Below, in pieces: positions 1 to 5,935 of a DNA stretch of 9,200 bases (position 1 is its first letter; each line of letters opens with the position of its first letter). The DNA comes from Actinobacteria bacterium UBA2279 (GTDB lineage: Bacteria; Actinomycetota; Coriobacteriia; Anaerosomatales; Anaerosomataceae), in contig DDWT01000034.1 of NCBI GenBank assembly GCA_002347365.1, forward strand, positions 40,196 through 49,395, read 5' to 3'. The translations under genes and the position numbers were made by a program. A model generated the notes under the pieces. That model saw nothing but the letters and a program-made list of their open reading frames with translations, did no database searches and was not told the origin of the DNA.

Positions 1-864
1 CTCATCTCGGCAAGTCCGGCGATAGCCGCGCCTAAGCTCAAGACGCTCGATGAGGCGGTCGCCTACGTGAAGCAACTCTCGGCCGAGGGCAAGACCCGGC
101 AAGAGATAGCTGCCGAGGTGACCAAGATCGTGGATTCGCGCGTCACCAACGTGAACTCGTGGGAACGCATGCTCAAGTGGCCCAACATGATGCCGTTCGG
201 CAGCTACTTCAACAAGGCCGAGGACGACTTCGACAAGTTCCGGCAGAACAAGAACAGTTTCGACAACGACAAGGCCGCCGTGTACGCATGGGACAGCGGC
301 TACGGGCAGTGCGAGGAGTGCGCGTGTCTGTCCTACTACCTGCTCAAGCAGGCAGGCGTGGACGGCAACCTGCGAATCTTCTCATCGATGGAAGGGTCGA
401 GCGGGCACAACTTCGTGGTGTGGGGCGTCAAAGACGGCGCCGACCCGAACGACCCGTCTACCTGGGGCGATGACGCGTATGTGGTGGACGGCTGGCAGGG
501 CAAGACGCTGGACAAGGACGGCGCGGCAGCCGACAAGCACGTCTCCAACAGCGGCGCGGCCAACGTAGCAGATCGCACCAAGGCGCACGACAAGACGGCG
601 GCCGTGTGGCACATAGACGAGTCCTCTGGCGGCACCTACAGCGGCGACGACTGCCTCATGGAGTACCTCTTCGGCGAGGCGCCGGGTGGCGAGAGGATGC
701 TCGCGTTCGCGCGCGGGTTCAGGGACACGGCGCTTGCACCCACTGCTGTCGGCCGAGCGGCGATCGTCGCGTACTACGATGTGAGCTCCCGGGCGATATC
801 GTTCGCGACCGGTATGGACACGCGCGCGTCTCTTCTCGCCCTGAGTATCCCGACTATCGACTGA
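1..864 (+). CDS. Transglutaminase-like cysteine protein, exported, 5' end missing
   Basis: The reading frame is open from base 1 to a TGA at 862-864, so the start lies outside the window. A GTG at 67 is possible but has no good ribosome binding site. The first visible residues (LISASPAIA, then APK) look like the end of a signal peptide, which suggests secretion. Numbering from the first visible residue, a Cys cluster (GQCEECAC, C104/C107/C109) is followed by GHNFVVW (H136) and VVDGW (D163). This is the Cys-His-Asp order and spacing of transglutaminase-like/papain-like folds, with C104 or C107 as likely nucleophile. The N-terminal third (about residues 15-85) is charged and probably helical. 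The last 80 residues show no motif I know. Whether it is a protease, an amidase or a cross-linking enzyme cannot be told. It converges on the minus-strand gene ending at 967. Confidence 0.72.
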   Translation, partial: LISASPAIAAPKLKTLDEAVAYVKQLSAEGKTRQEIAAEVTKIVDSRVTNVNSWERMLKWPNMMPFGSYFNKAEDDFDKFRQNKNSFDNDKAAVYAWDSGYGQCEECACLSYYLLKQAGVDGNLRIFSSMEGSSGHNFVVWGVKDGADPNDPSTWGDDAYVVDGWQGKTLDKDGAAADKHVSNSGAANVADRTKAHDKTAAVWHIDESSGGTYSGDDCLMEYLFGEAPGGERMLAFARGFRDTALAPTAVGRAAIVAYYDVSSRAISFATGMDTRASLLALSIPTID

Positions 865-966
865 ACGGACCCCGGCTCGGCCTTCCTCACTACCCAGGGT
901 AGCTGTGTGGCTCACAGCCGTCAGACCAAGGAACTGGTGTCGTTCGGTCAGACAACACCGTCACCG

Positions 967-1383
967 CTACCCACGAAGGCTGACGACCGCTGCCGACCAG
1001 CCGAACACCGCCCACAGAAGTGCGACGTCCACCAGCAGCGGGAGGACGGCCCACCCGGAGAACCAGATCACCTGCAGCGCGATGGAGAAGACCGCCCCCG
1101 TGACGATCAACCACGGGGCCCATGCGCTCGGCACGTGCCAGCCCAGCACTGCGGCAGCGGCCAACACGAAGCAGACGGCCGCCACGATCCCGAAGATCGG
1201 CGTGAGCGTGTCGCGCAGGCCCCCGGCCGGCAGAAGCGTCCGCGTGTCGTTGAAGAACGGCCACAGCAACCCGCCGCCGACCCACCACGGGGGTGCCGCC
1301 TGGCCGGGCGCGGCAGGGACGAGCGCACTCAGGTTGACCTGTGCGCCGACCAACAACAGACCTATCGAGACTACCTTCTCCAC
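967..1383 (-). CDS. Small integral membrane protein under TetR control
   Basis: A 138-residue hydrophobic protein with about four predicted membrane helices: near residues 4-22, 61-82, 87-108 and 111-133. A Pro/Trp/Gly-rich loop (about 24-55, containing APPWWVGGG) sits between helices 1 and 2. The GTG start at 1383 is chosen because AAGGAG lies 7 bases upstream on the minus strand. I do not recognise a named family, and no transport or enzymatic motif is visible. The upstream neighbour is a TetR repressor, and a palindrome identical in design to the two at the repressor's own promoter ends 22 bases before this start. Expression is therefore probably controlled by that repressor. Membrane proteins paired with TetR genes often deal with a small molecule or membrane stress, but that role is only inferred here. 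Confidence 0.8.
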   Translation of the reverse strand: MEKVVSIGLLLVGAQVNLSALVPAAPGQAAPPWWVGGGLLWPFFNDTRTLLPAGGLRDTLTPIFGIVAAVCFVLAAAAVLGWHVPSAWAPWLIVTGAVFSIALQVIWFSGWAVLPLLVDVALLWAVFGWSAAVVSLRG

Positions 1384-1404
1384 AAGATCACTCCTTCGTT
1401 TCGC

Positions 1405-1430
1405 GGAAACTCTCTTCCTTTGGAGTTTCC
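1405..1430. promoter_or_regulatory. Candidate TetR operator O1
   Basis: Perfect inverted repeat GGAAACTC-N10-GAGTTTCC lying between the tetR-type gene and the membrane-protein gene, just upstream of the latter's ribosome binding site. Core arms GGAAACT and AGTTTCC are 12 bases apart, as in the two sites at 2033-2058 and 2064-2089. GTTTC at 1398-1402 precedes it and forms a second short palindrome with the left arm. I see no clear -35/-10 pair here, so the operator is better supported than the promoter. Confidence 0.72.
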
Positions 1431-1440
1431 ATTGGAGCCG

Positions 1441-1465
1441 AGAAAGGCCGCGCCGTGACGCGGCC
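1441..1465 (-). terminator. Candidate intrinsic terminator after the tetR-type gene
   Basis: Perfect 7-bp GC stem (GGCCGCG at 1446-1452, CGCGGCC at 1459-1465) with a 6-base loop, starting 7 bases past the repressor stop. On the minus strand it is followed by TTTCT. The U-tract is short, so termination may be partial. It suggests the membrane-protein gene has its own promoter at O1 instead of depending on read-through. Confidence 0.5.
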
Positions 1466-1472
1466 AGTCCGA

Positions 1473-2012
1473 CTAGCCTACGAACTTACCTATGCGCTCC
1501 ACAAGCTCCGCATCGCGGTCGTATGACCGATCCGCATTCACCAACACCAGGTACTCGACCATCATGGCCGAGACCATCTTCTCGACCAGCGAAGCATCGC
1601 CGGCCCTGAACTCACCGGCATCCATACCAGCCTGCACGAGTTCCCTAAGCAGGCTTCCGGTCGCCTCGCGGAAGACGTCCGCCGCGACCTCGTACTCACT
1701 GAGCCACTCTCCCTCACTCGTCTGTGCGATGTGAGCCCGGCCCATCTCGAGAACGGATCGCATAAGCGCCTCCACTCGCGCCGCGTAGTCTGGCAGCGTG
1801 GCGACCGATGCAGCAAGCCGCATCTTCTCGCGCTGCGCCTGACGACCGACCACGTACGCATAGATATCGCGCTTACCGTCGAAGTGCACGTAGATCGTCT
1901 TCTTGGAGATCTTCAGCTCGTGCGCGATATCGTCGAGCGTGGTGCCGACGTAGCCGTGAGTGTTCACGTAGCGCTCGAACGTATCGGCGATCAGCTGTTT
2001 TGTCGCATTCAT
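1473..2012 (-). CDS. TetR/AcrR-family transcriptional repressor
   Basis: A 179-residue protein, a normal size for the family. The N-terminal helix-turn-helix spans about residues 9-45: FERYVNTHGYVGTTLDDIA, then HELKISKKTIYVHFDGKRDI, the classic TetR signature with a Tyr-Val-His-Phe recognition helix end. The remainder is a helical ligand-binding/dimerisation domain with no specific ligand signature. The ATG at 2012 fits the family's usual N-terminus. A GAGGAAA motif lies about 15 bases upstream, a rather long spacing. Two palindromes (2033-2058 and 2064-2089) cover its promoter and a third lies before the downstream membrane-protein gene, so it very probably represses itself and that gene. 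The inducer is unknown. Confidence 0.93.
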   Translation of the reverse strand: MNATKQLIADTFERYVNTHGYVGTTLDDIAHELKISKKTIYVHFDGKRDIYAYVVGRQAQREKMRLAASVATLPDYAARVEALMRSVLEMGRAHIAQTSEGEWLSEYEVAADVFREATGSLLRELVQAGMDAGEFRAGDASLVEKMVSAMMVEYLVLVNADRSYDRDAELVERIGKFVG

Positions 2013-2032
2013 CCGGCCAGTCTGCTTTCCTC

Positions 2033-2058
2033 GGAAACTCTATCTTCTTGCAGTTTCC
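2033..2058. promoter_or_regulatory. Candidate TetR operator O2
   Basis: Inverted repeat GGAAACT-N12-AGTTTCC, 21 bases before the repressor start codon. Its outer nine bases on both sides (GGAAACTCT and AGTTTCCAT) are identical to those of O1 at 1405-1430 although the centres differ, which is what selection on a binding site produces. Its right arm contains the putative -10 element of the repressor promoter. Confidence 0.75.
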
Positions 2059-2080
2059 ATCATGGAAACTATCGTGTCAA
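2052..2080 (-). promoter_or_regulatory. Putative promoter of the tetR-type gene
   Basis: On the minus strand a perfect TTGACA (-35, bases 2080-2075) is followed after 17 bases by GAAACT (2057-2052), a weak -10 that keeps three of six consensus positions. The -35 lies inside O3 and the -10 inside O2, so a bound repressor would block polymerase. Confidence 0.5.
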
Positions 2081-2089
2081 GTAGTTTCC
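2064..2089. promoter_or_regulatory. Candidate TetR operator O3
   Basis: Inverted repeat with 8-base arms GGAAACTA and TAGTTTCC. The core arms are again 12 bases apart. Its centre is 31 bp from the centre of O2, close to three helical turns, so dimers on O2 and O3 would sit on the same face of the DNA. The facing arms of O2 and O3 also form AGTTTCC-N5-GGAAACT (2052-2070), an alternative 19-bp palindrome of a size common for TetR operators. Confidence 0.75.
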
Positions 2090-2090
2090 T

Positions 2091-2133
2091 TCAAAACAAC
2101 CATGCAGCGCTGCCAAGACCACGAGCGCCCTGC
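2091..2133 (-). terminator. Candidate terminator of the azlCD-DUF1294 operon
   Basis: On the minus strand, GCAG-gg-CGCT pairs with AGCGCTGC (2104-2111 with 2124-2133, two-base bulge, 12-base loop). A few bases later comes GTTGTTTTG. It lies about 35-75 bases past the DUF1294 stop and before the repressor promoter region. The stem is imperfect, so confidence is modest. Confidence 0.35.
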
Positions 2134-2167
2134 GGGATGACCACCGGCGCGGAGACGTGCCGTGTGG

Positions 2168-2461
2168 CTACCTGACAGCGGTCAACACCCATACAACGGC
2201 GACGCAGTTGATGATGGCGGTGCCCCAGAAGATGGCGTAAAACGGCTGCTTCCTGGTCTTGTGCCGGAACACCTGCTGGCCAAGAAGCGCGCCCGGCCAC
2301 CCGCCCGCGAGCGCGAGCAGGTGCAGCGTGCTCTCCGGAACTCGCCACGCCCCCCGCGCGGCCGCAGACTTGTCCGCGCCGTAGGTGACGAACGTGATCA
2401 GGCTCATCACGGCGTACACGCCGAGGAGGACGGGTGCGAGCGTGTCGAGAGTGAGCGTCAT
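2168..2461 (-). CDS. DUF1294-family small membrane protein
   Basis: A 97-residue protein with hydrophobic helices at about 7-27, 44-60 and 72-94. It carries the DUF1294 hallmark: YGADKSAA (27-34), WRVPESTLHLLALAGGWPGA (39-58) and FRHKTRK (65-71). The family has no settled function. The ATG at 2461 is chosen because it overlaps the azlD stop (ATGA) and the family motif begins soon after; the longer open frame upstream is read-through of azlD in another frame. Overlap with azlD implies translational coupling, so it should be made together with the AzlCD exporter. Whether it takes part in transport is unknown. Confidence 0.9.
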   Translation of the reverse strand: MTLTLDTLAPVLLGVYAVMSLITFVTYGADKSAAARGAWRVPESTLHLLALAGGWPGALLGQQVFRHKTRKQPFYAIFWGTAIINCVAVVWVLTAVR

Positions 2462-2787
2462 ATGCCGAGGAAGACCCGCATCAGCATGAGGCTCGCAACT
2501 CCGAGCACGATCGCCAGCCACTGACGCTTGGTCGCCAGCAGCACAACAACGGTGATGACCGAACCCCACAGGTAGACGTTGGTGACCGGCGATTCCAGCT
2601 GCCCGGAGGGCGCGAGCACCGCCGGGAACACGAGCGCCGCAAGGATGGAGACCGGCACGTAGTCGAGCGCCCGCTTGAGTACCGGATGTATCTCAAACTG
2701 CTTCGCGACGCCGATAAGCCCCACGCGCGTCGTGTATGTGGCGACCGCCATGAGCGCGATCATGAGGACGTAGTACGGCCTCAGCAT
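2458..2787 (-). CDS. azlD: AzlD, small subunit of branched-chain amino-acid exporter
   Basis: A 109-residue membrane protein, typical of AzlD. It has about four hydrophobic segments (6-22, 43-60, 70-86, 88-107), the conserved ATYTTR near residue 16, and the LKRALDYVPVSILAALVFP block at 37-55. AzlD proteins work with the large subunit AzlC to export branched-chain amino acids; the pair was first known from azaleucine resistance and corresponds to YgaH/YgaZ in enterics. The ATG at 2787 overlaps the end of azlC by 7 bases, and its stop overlaps the DUF1294 start by 4, so all three are probably translated as a coupled unit. A longer open frame upstream (to 3063) is only the shadow of azlC. Confidence 0.93.
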   Translation of the reverse strand: MLRPYYVLMIALMAVATYTTRVGLIGVAKQFEIHPVLKRALDYVPVSILAALVFPAVLAPSGQLESPVTNVYLWGSVITVVVLLATKRQWLAIVLGVASLMLMRVFLGI

Positions 2788-3524
2788 GACGCCACCCTCT
2801 TCTCGGCAAGAGTCTCGAGGATGACACCGGTGAGCGTGCCCGTCACGACCGCGAGGATGATGTACCACTTGCCCGGGATGAGAACGTAGGAGGCGGTCCC
2901 CACAGCCGCCGCCACCGCGACCACCGCCGCTACCCGCCGAGAGACGACCTGCGGCAGCAGCATGGTGAGGAACGCGGCCGGCATGGCGAAGTCGATGCCC
3001 CACTTGAGCGGGTCGGAGATCAGGTGGCCAGCAAGCGCGCCCACCAAAGACGCGGCCGCCCACACGACGTAGATGGAGGCGCCGGAAGCGAGCATGAAGT
3101 ACGGGCTGCCCTGCTCCTCGGGCGTCTCACGGTAGTGCGTGACCGTGGTGATGTAGGACTCGTCGGTCATGGAGAACGCCACGAAGCGCTGCCAGCGCGA
3201 GGTGACTTCAGACAGATACGGCGAGAGCGAGAGTCCCATCACGAGGTGCCGGAGGTTGACGAGGAACGTGGACGCCACGACCAGCGGGATGCCCGCACCC
3301 GAGGCGATCATGACGACCGCCATGAACTGCGAGGCGCCGGCGAACACGATGAGCGACATCAGCATGGTCTCGGCGATGGTCAGCCCGGCCTGGATGGCGA
3401 TCACACCGTAGGCGAGCCCGAACGGCAGGACGCCGAGCGCCAGCGGGAGCGTCTTGGTGACGCCGAGACGGAACTGGTGACGATCGTCGGAGGCAGCCTG
3501 TGGTGTCGTATCATCTCGCGTCAC
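2781..3524 (-). CDS. azlC: AzlC, large subunit of branched-chain amino-acid exporter
   Basis: A 247-residue polytopic membrane protein of the AzlC/LIV-E family. Visible family blocks are LPFGLAYGV near the N-terminus, FAGASQF, the FLVNLRHLVMGLSLSPYL loop and FSMTDESYITTV, followed by further membrane helices to the C-terminus. It forms the pore-bearing part of the exporter with AzlD. The GTG at 3524 is preferred because a perfect GGAGGT lies 10 bases upstream (3540-3535). An ATG at 3542 and one at 3572 are in frame but lack a ribosome binding site, and 3572 falls next to a likely -10 element (TATAGT, 3583-3578) so may not even be transcribed. It is the first gene of the azlC-azlD-DUF1294 operon. 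Confidence 0.93.
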   Translation of the reverse strand: MTRDDTTPQAASDDRHQFRLGVTKTLPLALGVLPFGLAYGVIAIQAGLTIAETMLMSLIVFAGASQFMAVVMIASGAGIPLVVASTFLVNLRHLVMGLSLSPYLSEVTSRWQRFVAFSMTDESYITTVTHYRETPEEQGSPYFMLASGASIYVVWAAASLVGALAGHLISDPLKWGIDFAMPAAFLTMLLPQVVSRRVAAVVAVAAAVGTASYVLIPGKWYIILAVVTGTLTGVILETLAEKRVASC

Positions 3525-3573
3525 GATCAGGCTGACCTCCATCCAGTCATCGCGATTCCCGGTGCAGCGCATT

Positions 3574-3589
3574 GTGCACTATACTGCAC
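3574..3589. promoter_or_regulatory. Palindrome over the probable azlC -10 element
   Basis: Inverted repeat GTGCA-N6-TGCAC, whose centre contains TATAGT on the minus strand (3583-3578), a good -10 hexamer. No clear -35 is seen at 16-18 bases. A perfect TTGCGCAA palindrome (3593-3600) sits just upstream. AzlCD exporters are often controlled by amino-acid-sensing regulators such as Lrp-type proteins, so this could be an operator. The regulator is not in the window. Confidence 0.4.
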
Positions 3590-3635
3590 GCCTTGCGCAA
3601 TATGTTTGACGCGCGTCCTGGAGCTTGAGAGCCTC

Positions 3636-3881
3636 TCAGCGCTTCTTCCAGTAGTTGAACTCCGCGGGATTGTGCACCCCGGCAAGGTCGGCCACCTTCT
3701 CTGAGAAGAAGGCCTGGGCGTCCACGATCGCCTGGTTGTAGATGCTGGGACCCATCTCTTCGACGAAGAAGTCGAGTATCCGTGCCGCCTTCAGATCGCC
3801 GATGTCCATCTCCATCTCTTCGGCGAAAAACCGCCTGATCGAGTTGAGGAGGTATGTCTCCGTGTCCTGCTCGAGCTTCAT
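3636..3881 (-). CDS. DUF2164-family small protein
   Basis: An 81-residue soluble protein matching the whole DUF2164 domain: SIRRFFAEEMEMDIGDLKAA (14-33), ILDFFVEEMGPSIYNQAIVD (35-54), then AQAFFSEKVADL and a short FNYWKKR tail. The conserved GPSIYNQAIVDA block is the clearest mark. The family is uncharacterised; there is no catalytic motif, and the fold is probably helical. The ATG at 3881 is backed by GGAAGG about 9 bases upstream. It stops 112 bases before the azlC start, with its own promoter space on either side, so it is probably not in the azl operon. The open frame extending upstream to 4220 is a shadow of the DUF1801 gene. Confidence 0.88.
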   Translation of the reverse strand: MKLEQDTETYLLNSIRRFFAEEMEMDIGDLKAARILDFFVEEMGPSIYNQAIVDAQAFFSEKVADLAGVHNPAEFNYWKKR

Positions 3882-4071
3882 CGCTACCCGCCTTCCATAT
3901 CTCCGGCCTTGCCAACCCCCGTTCGCCATCGCAAAGAACATCGAGGATGAGCCCTGCGACGGAAGAGCGACCGGCGCGATGCCTACGGGGACAGCGGGAC
4001 AGACGATCACCCAGTCCAGCACGTGGTCGAGACCATGTTCGCCCGTGAGCCGCCTGAGCCCGAGGCCGCCG

Positions 4072-4515
4072 CTACGAGCCGCTCCAACCGGGCAGCTTGC
4101 TGGCCTGCTCCACCCACGAGGCGAACTGGGCCTCGTCGAACTGGCCGTCCTCGTAGATGTTGAGATAGCGAACCTTCGCGTCTTTGGACTCGCCGGGAGG
4201 AATGGGGTCCAGCGATGCACCGTCGAAGAAGGCCACCTTCACGTACTTGGTGAAGCAGTGGTAGTTCAGGAACCACCCCTGCCCCGGCGCGCCGTAGAAC
4301 GGCGAGTTCCAGCGCACCGCCTTGCGCACGTCGGGGACGACCCTTCCGATGATCGCGTCCAGCCGGCGCCCAACGTCGCTCTTCCAGCCCGGCATGGCCG
4401 CGATGTAGGCCTGTACGGGAGCATCACCGTCGGCCTTCGCGATCTGAGGATTACCGCCCGAGAGAAGAACCGGCTTTCCGGCCTCGCCTGACTTGTCAGG
4501 TGCCTGGTCTGCCAT
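4072..4515 (-). CDS. DUF1801-domain protein
   Basis: A 147-residue soluble protein. After a polar N-terminus (1-30), residues 31-147 fit the DUF1801 (YdhG-like) domain: VQAYIAAMPGW, RKAVRWNSPFYGAPGQGWF (about 64-82), YVKVAFFDGASLDP, and a C-terminal WVEQASKLPGW. The domain is common in small stand-alone bacterial proteins and has no agreed function; no metal or nucleotide site is evident. The ATG at 4515 has GGGGAG 8 bases upstream, which fixes the start against the longer open frame to 4683. A 115-base gap separates it from the upstream DUF2200 gene and 190 bases separate it from DUF2164, so it is probably transcribed alone. Confidence 0.88.
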   Translation of the reverse strand: MADQAPDKSGEAGKPVLLSGGNPQIAKADGDAPVQAYIAAMPGWKSDVGRRLDAIIGRVVPDVRKAVRWNSPFYGAPGQGWFLNYHCFTKYVKVAFFDGASLDPIPPGESKDAKVRYLNIYEDGQFDEAQFASWVEQASKLPGWSGS

Positions 4516-4630
4516 CGCGCACACTCCCCTGCATCGCCTCACTGTCCCGTTGATGATTCCCGAAGCAGGAGCTTTGGCGCGCACTCTACCACCGGGGTGC
4601 GCCTTCAGCTGGAAGCGGGGGGCGTGTGCG

Positions 4631-4987
4631 TCACCCGCGCTGGCGCAGGATCTTGCCCATTGCTTTGCCTTTTGCAAGCTCATCGATCAGCTTGTCCAAG
4701 TAGCGGATCTCCTGCATCAGCGGATCGTCTACTTCTTCGACCCGAACGCCGCAGACCACACCTGTGATGAGCGATCTATCCGGATGCATGGCTGGAGCTT
4801 GCGCAAAGAAGGTCTCGAAGTCACTGCCTTGTTCGATCTGGCGTTGCAATCCCGCATGGTCGTATCCCGTCAACCAGCAGATGATCTGGTCAACTTCGCC
4901 CTTGGTACGGTTCTTACTCTCCGCTTTGTGAACATACAGCGGATAGACCTTTGCGAATTCCATGGCGAACACGCGATGCTTGGTCAC
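4631..4987 (-). CDS. DUF2200-family protein
   Basis: A 118-residue protein covering the entire DUF2200 domain: KHRVFAMEFAKVYPLYVHKA near the N-terminus, then GEVDQIICWLTGYDHAGLQ (about 31-49), an FETFFAQAP segment, GVVCGVRVEEVDDPLMQEIR, and a basic end LAKGKAMGKILRQRG. The family has no assigned activity. The GTG at 4987 is preferred because GAGGG lies 6 bases upstream. An in-frame ATG at 4993 abuts that GAGGG directly, which is too close, but it remains possible. Codons further upstream, to 5065, do not match the family. It is flanked by gaps of 115 and 150 bases, so it is probably a single-gene unit. Confidence 0.88.
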   Translation of the reverse strand: MTKHRVFAMEFAKVYPLYVHKAESKNRTKGEVDQIICWLTGYDHAGLQRQIEQGSDFETFFAQAPAMHPDRSLITGVVCGVRVEEVDDPLMQEIRYLDKLIDELAKGKAMGKILRQRG

Positions 4988-5137
4988 GGTCATCCCTCGA
5001 AGAGCGGCAGTAGCGGCAGCCGATTTCGGGCGACCGCTTCGGATTGTGTCTGCGCTTCCGTGCACTTGAAGTCTACCTCTTTCGCGGGGCGCGCTTTCTG
5101 CTGGAAACGCGCGTTAGAACCCAGCCAGGCTCGAAGC

Positions 5138-5752
5138 TCATCGATCGCTCAACGCCAGTTCGACTGCCGGACCCGCAAACACCACGGCGAAGGAACGCTG
5201 CATCCATGCCATCGCCTTTGGCGTGTTTCGAATCGCAGAGCGGCCTGCACTGGCGATCGCGCCGTAGATGCAGAACACGGCGAACGTCATGAGCATGAAC
5301 ACGGCACTCAGTTCAACCAGCTGCAGGGTCCAAGAGGTTGAACCGGCATTGACGAACTGAGGTATGAAGGCGAAGAAGAACGCGGTGAGCTTGGGGTTCA
5401 AGACGTTGAGCGCCACCCCTTTGAACGCGACTCTGAGAGCGCCCGATTCAGCCAGCTCGCGCTCAAGATCGAGTGCGCCTGTGCTCTTCCACATCTGCCA
5501 CGCCAAGTACAGCAGGTAGGCCGAACCGACGAGCTTCACCGCGGTGAACACCTCGGCGCCCAGTTGCATGACCGCTGAAAGTCCCAGGGCAGCAGCCAGC
5601 AGGTGAGGCACGATCCCGAAGGTGCATCCTGTCGCCGCGGCGATACTGGCGCGCCAGCCCCGAGCGATCCCGGTCGAGACGGTGTAGAGCACTCCTGTGC
5701 CAGGGATGAGCACGACCACCAATGACGTGACGAGATACTCTGCGGAGAACAC
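5138..5752 (-). CDS. LysE/RhtB-family amino-acid exporter
   Basis: A 204-residue membrane protein, the standard size for the LysE/RhtB family, with about six hydrophobic segments. Hallmarks are the N-terminal TSLVVVLIPGTGVLYTVSTG (a PGP-type motif with Thr in place of the second Pro), YLLYLAWQMWKS mid-way, and NPKLTAFFFAFIPQFV in the second half. Members export amino acids or related metabolites using the proton gradient; the substrate cannot be read from sequence. The GTG at 5752 is chosen because GAGGGGG lies 5 bases upstream and translation begins where the family does; the open frame continues 26 codons further up without family similarity. It is not adjacent to azlCD and has no visible regulator beside it. 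Confidence 0.92.
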   Translation of the reverse strand: MFSAEYLVTSLVVVLIPGTGVLYTVSTGIARGWRASIAAATGCTFGIVPHLLAAALGLSAVMQLGAEVFTAVKLVGSAYLLYLAWQMWKSTGALDLERELAESGALRVAFKGVALNVLNPKLTAFFFAFIPQFVNAGSTSWTLQLVELSAVFMLMTFAVFCIYGAIASAGRSAIRNTPKAMAWMQRSFAVVFAGPAVELALSDR

Positions 5753-5875
5753 CGACGCCCCCTCAACGATTCTGGCTGTAGCTCTGACGTATGAGCGTGT
5801 AACCAGCAGGGCGCTGCGCGCGATTCCCACTCGAGTCTACCCGGTCGGGCGCCCTGTCTGTGTTGACGCGCTGGT

Positions 5876-5903
5876 TAGCTCCGCAGCCTCTCTGGTGGAG
5901 CTA
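5876..5903 (-). terminator. Hairpin between lipoprotein operon and LysE-type gene
   Basis: Perfect 7-bp inverted repeat TAGCTCC-N14-GGAGCTA, 33 bases past the stop of the lipoprotein gene on the minus strand. No U-tract follows, so it is at best a weak or factor-dependent terminator or an RNA 3'-end structure. Confidence 0.3.
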
Positions 5904-5935
5904 GGCAACGAGCCCACGGGGTCGAATCTGCGCCA

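Noticed and set aside
936..959. Hairpin GGTGTCGT-N8-ACAACACC as a terminator for the membrane-protein gene
   Set aside because: One mismatch in a short stem and no T-rich tract on either strand; too weak to call.
905..1609. Long plus-strand open frame opposite the membrane-protein and repressor genes
   Set aside because: Its translation is Arg/Pro/Thr-rich with no domain, as expected of the antisense of GC-rich genes.
3024..3704. Plus-strand frame antisense to azlC, rich in Arg, His and Asp
   Set aside because: Composition is that of an antisense frame of a membrane-protein gene, and azlC is certain on the other strand.
4576..4603. Inverted repeat GGCGCGCA / TGCGCC between the DUF2200 and DUF1801 genes
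   Set aside because: Short, with a bulge and a 14-base loop and no T-tract; could be chance in GC-rich sequence.
5094..5118. GTTAGAA beside an imperfect CGCG-TTTC/GAAACGCG hairpin, suggestive of an integron attC site
   Set aside because: The GTTRRRY/RYYYAAC core pair is not satisfied at both ends, the stem lacks attC-type spacing, and neighbouring gaps hold no matching site.
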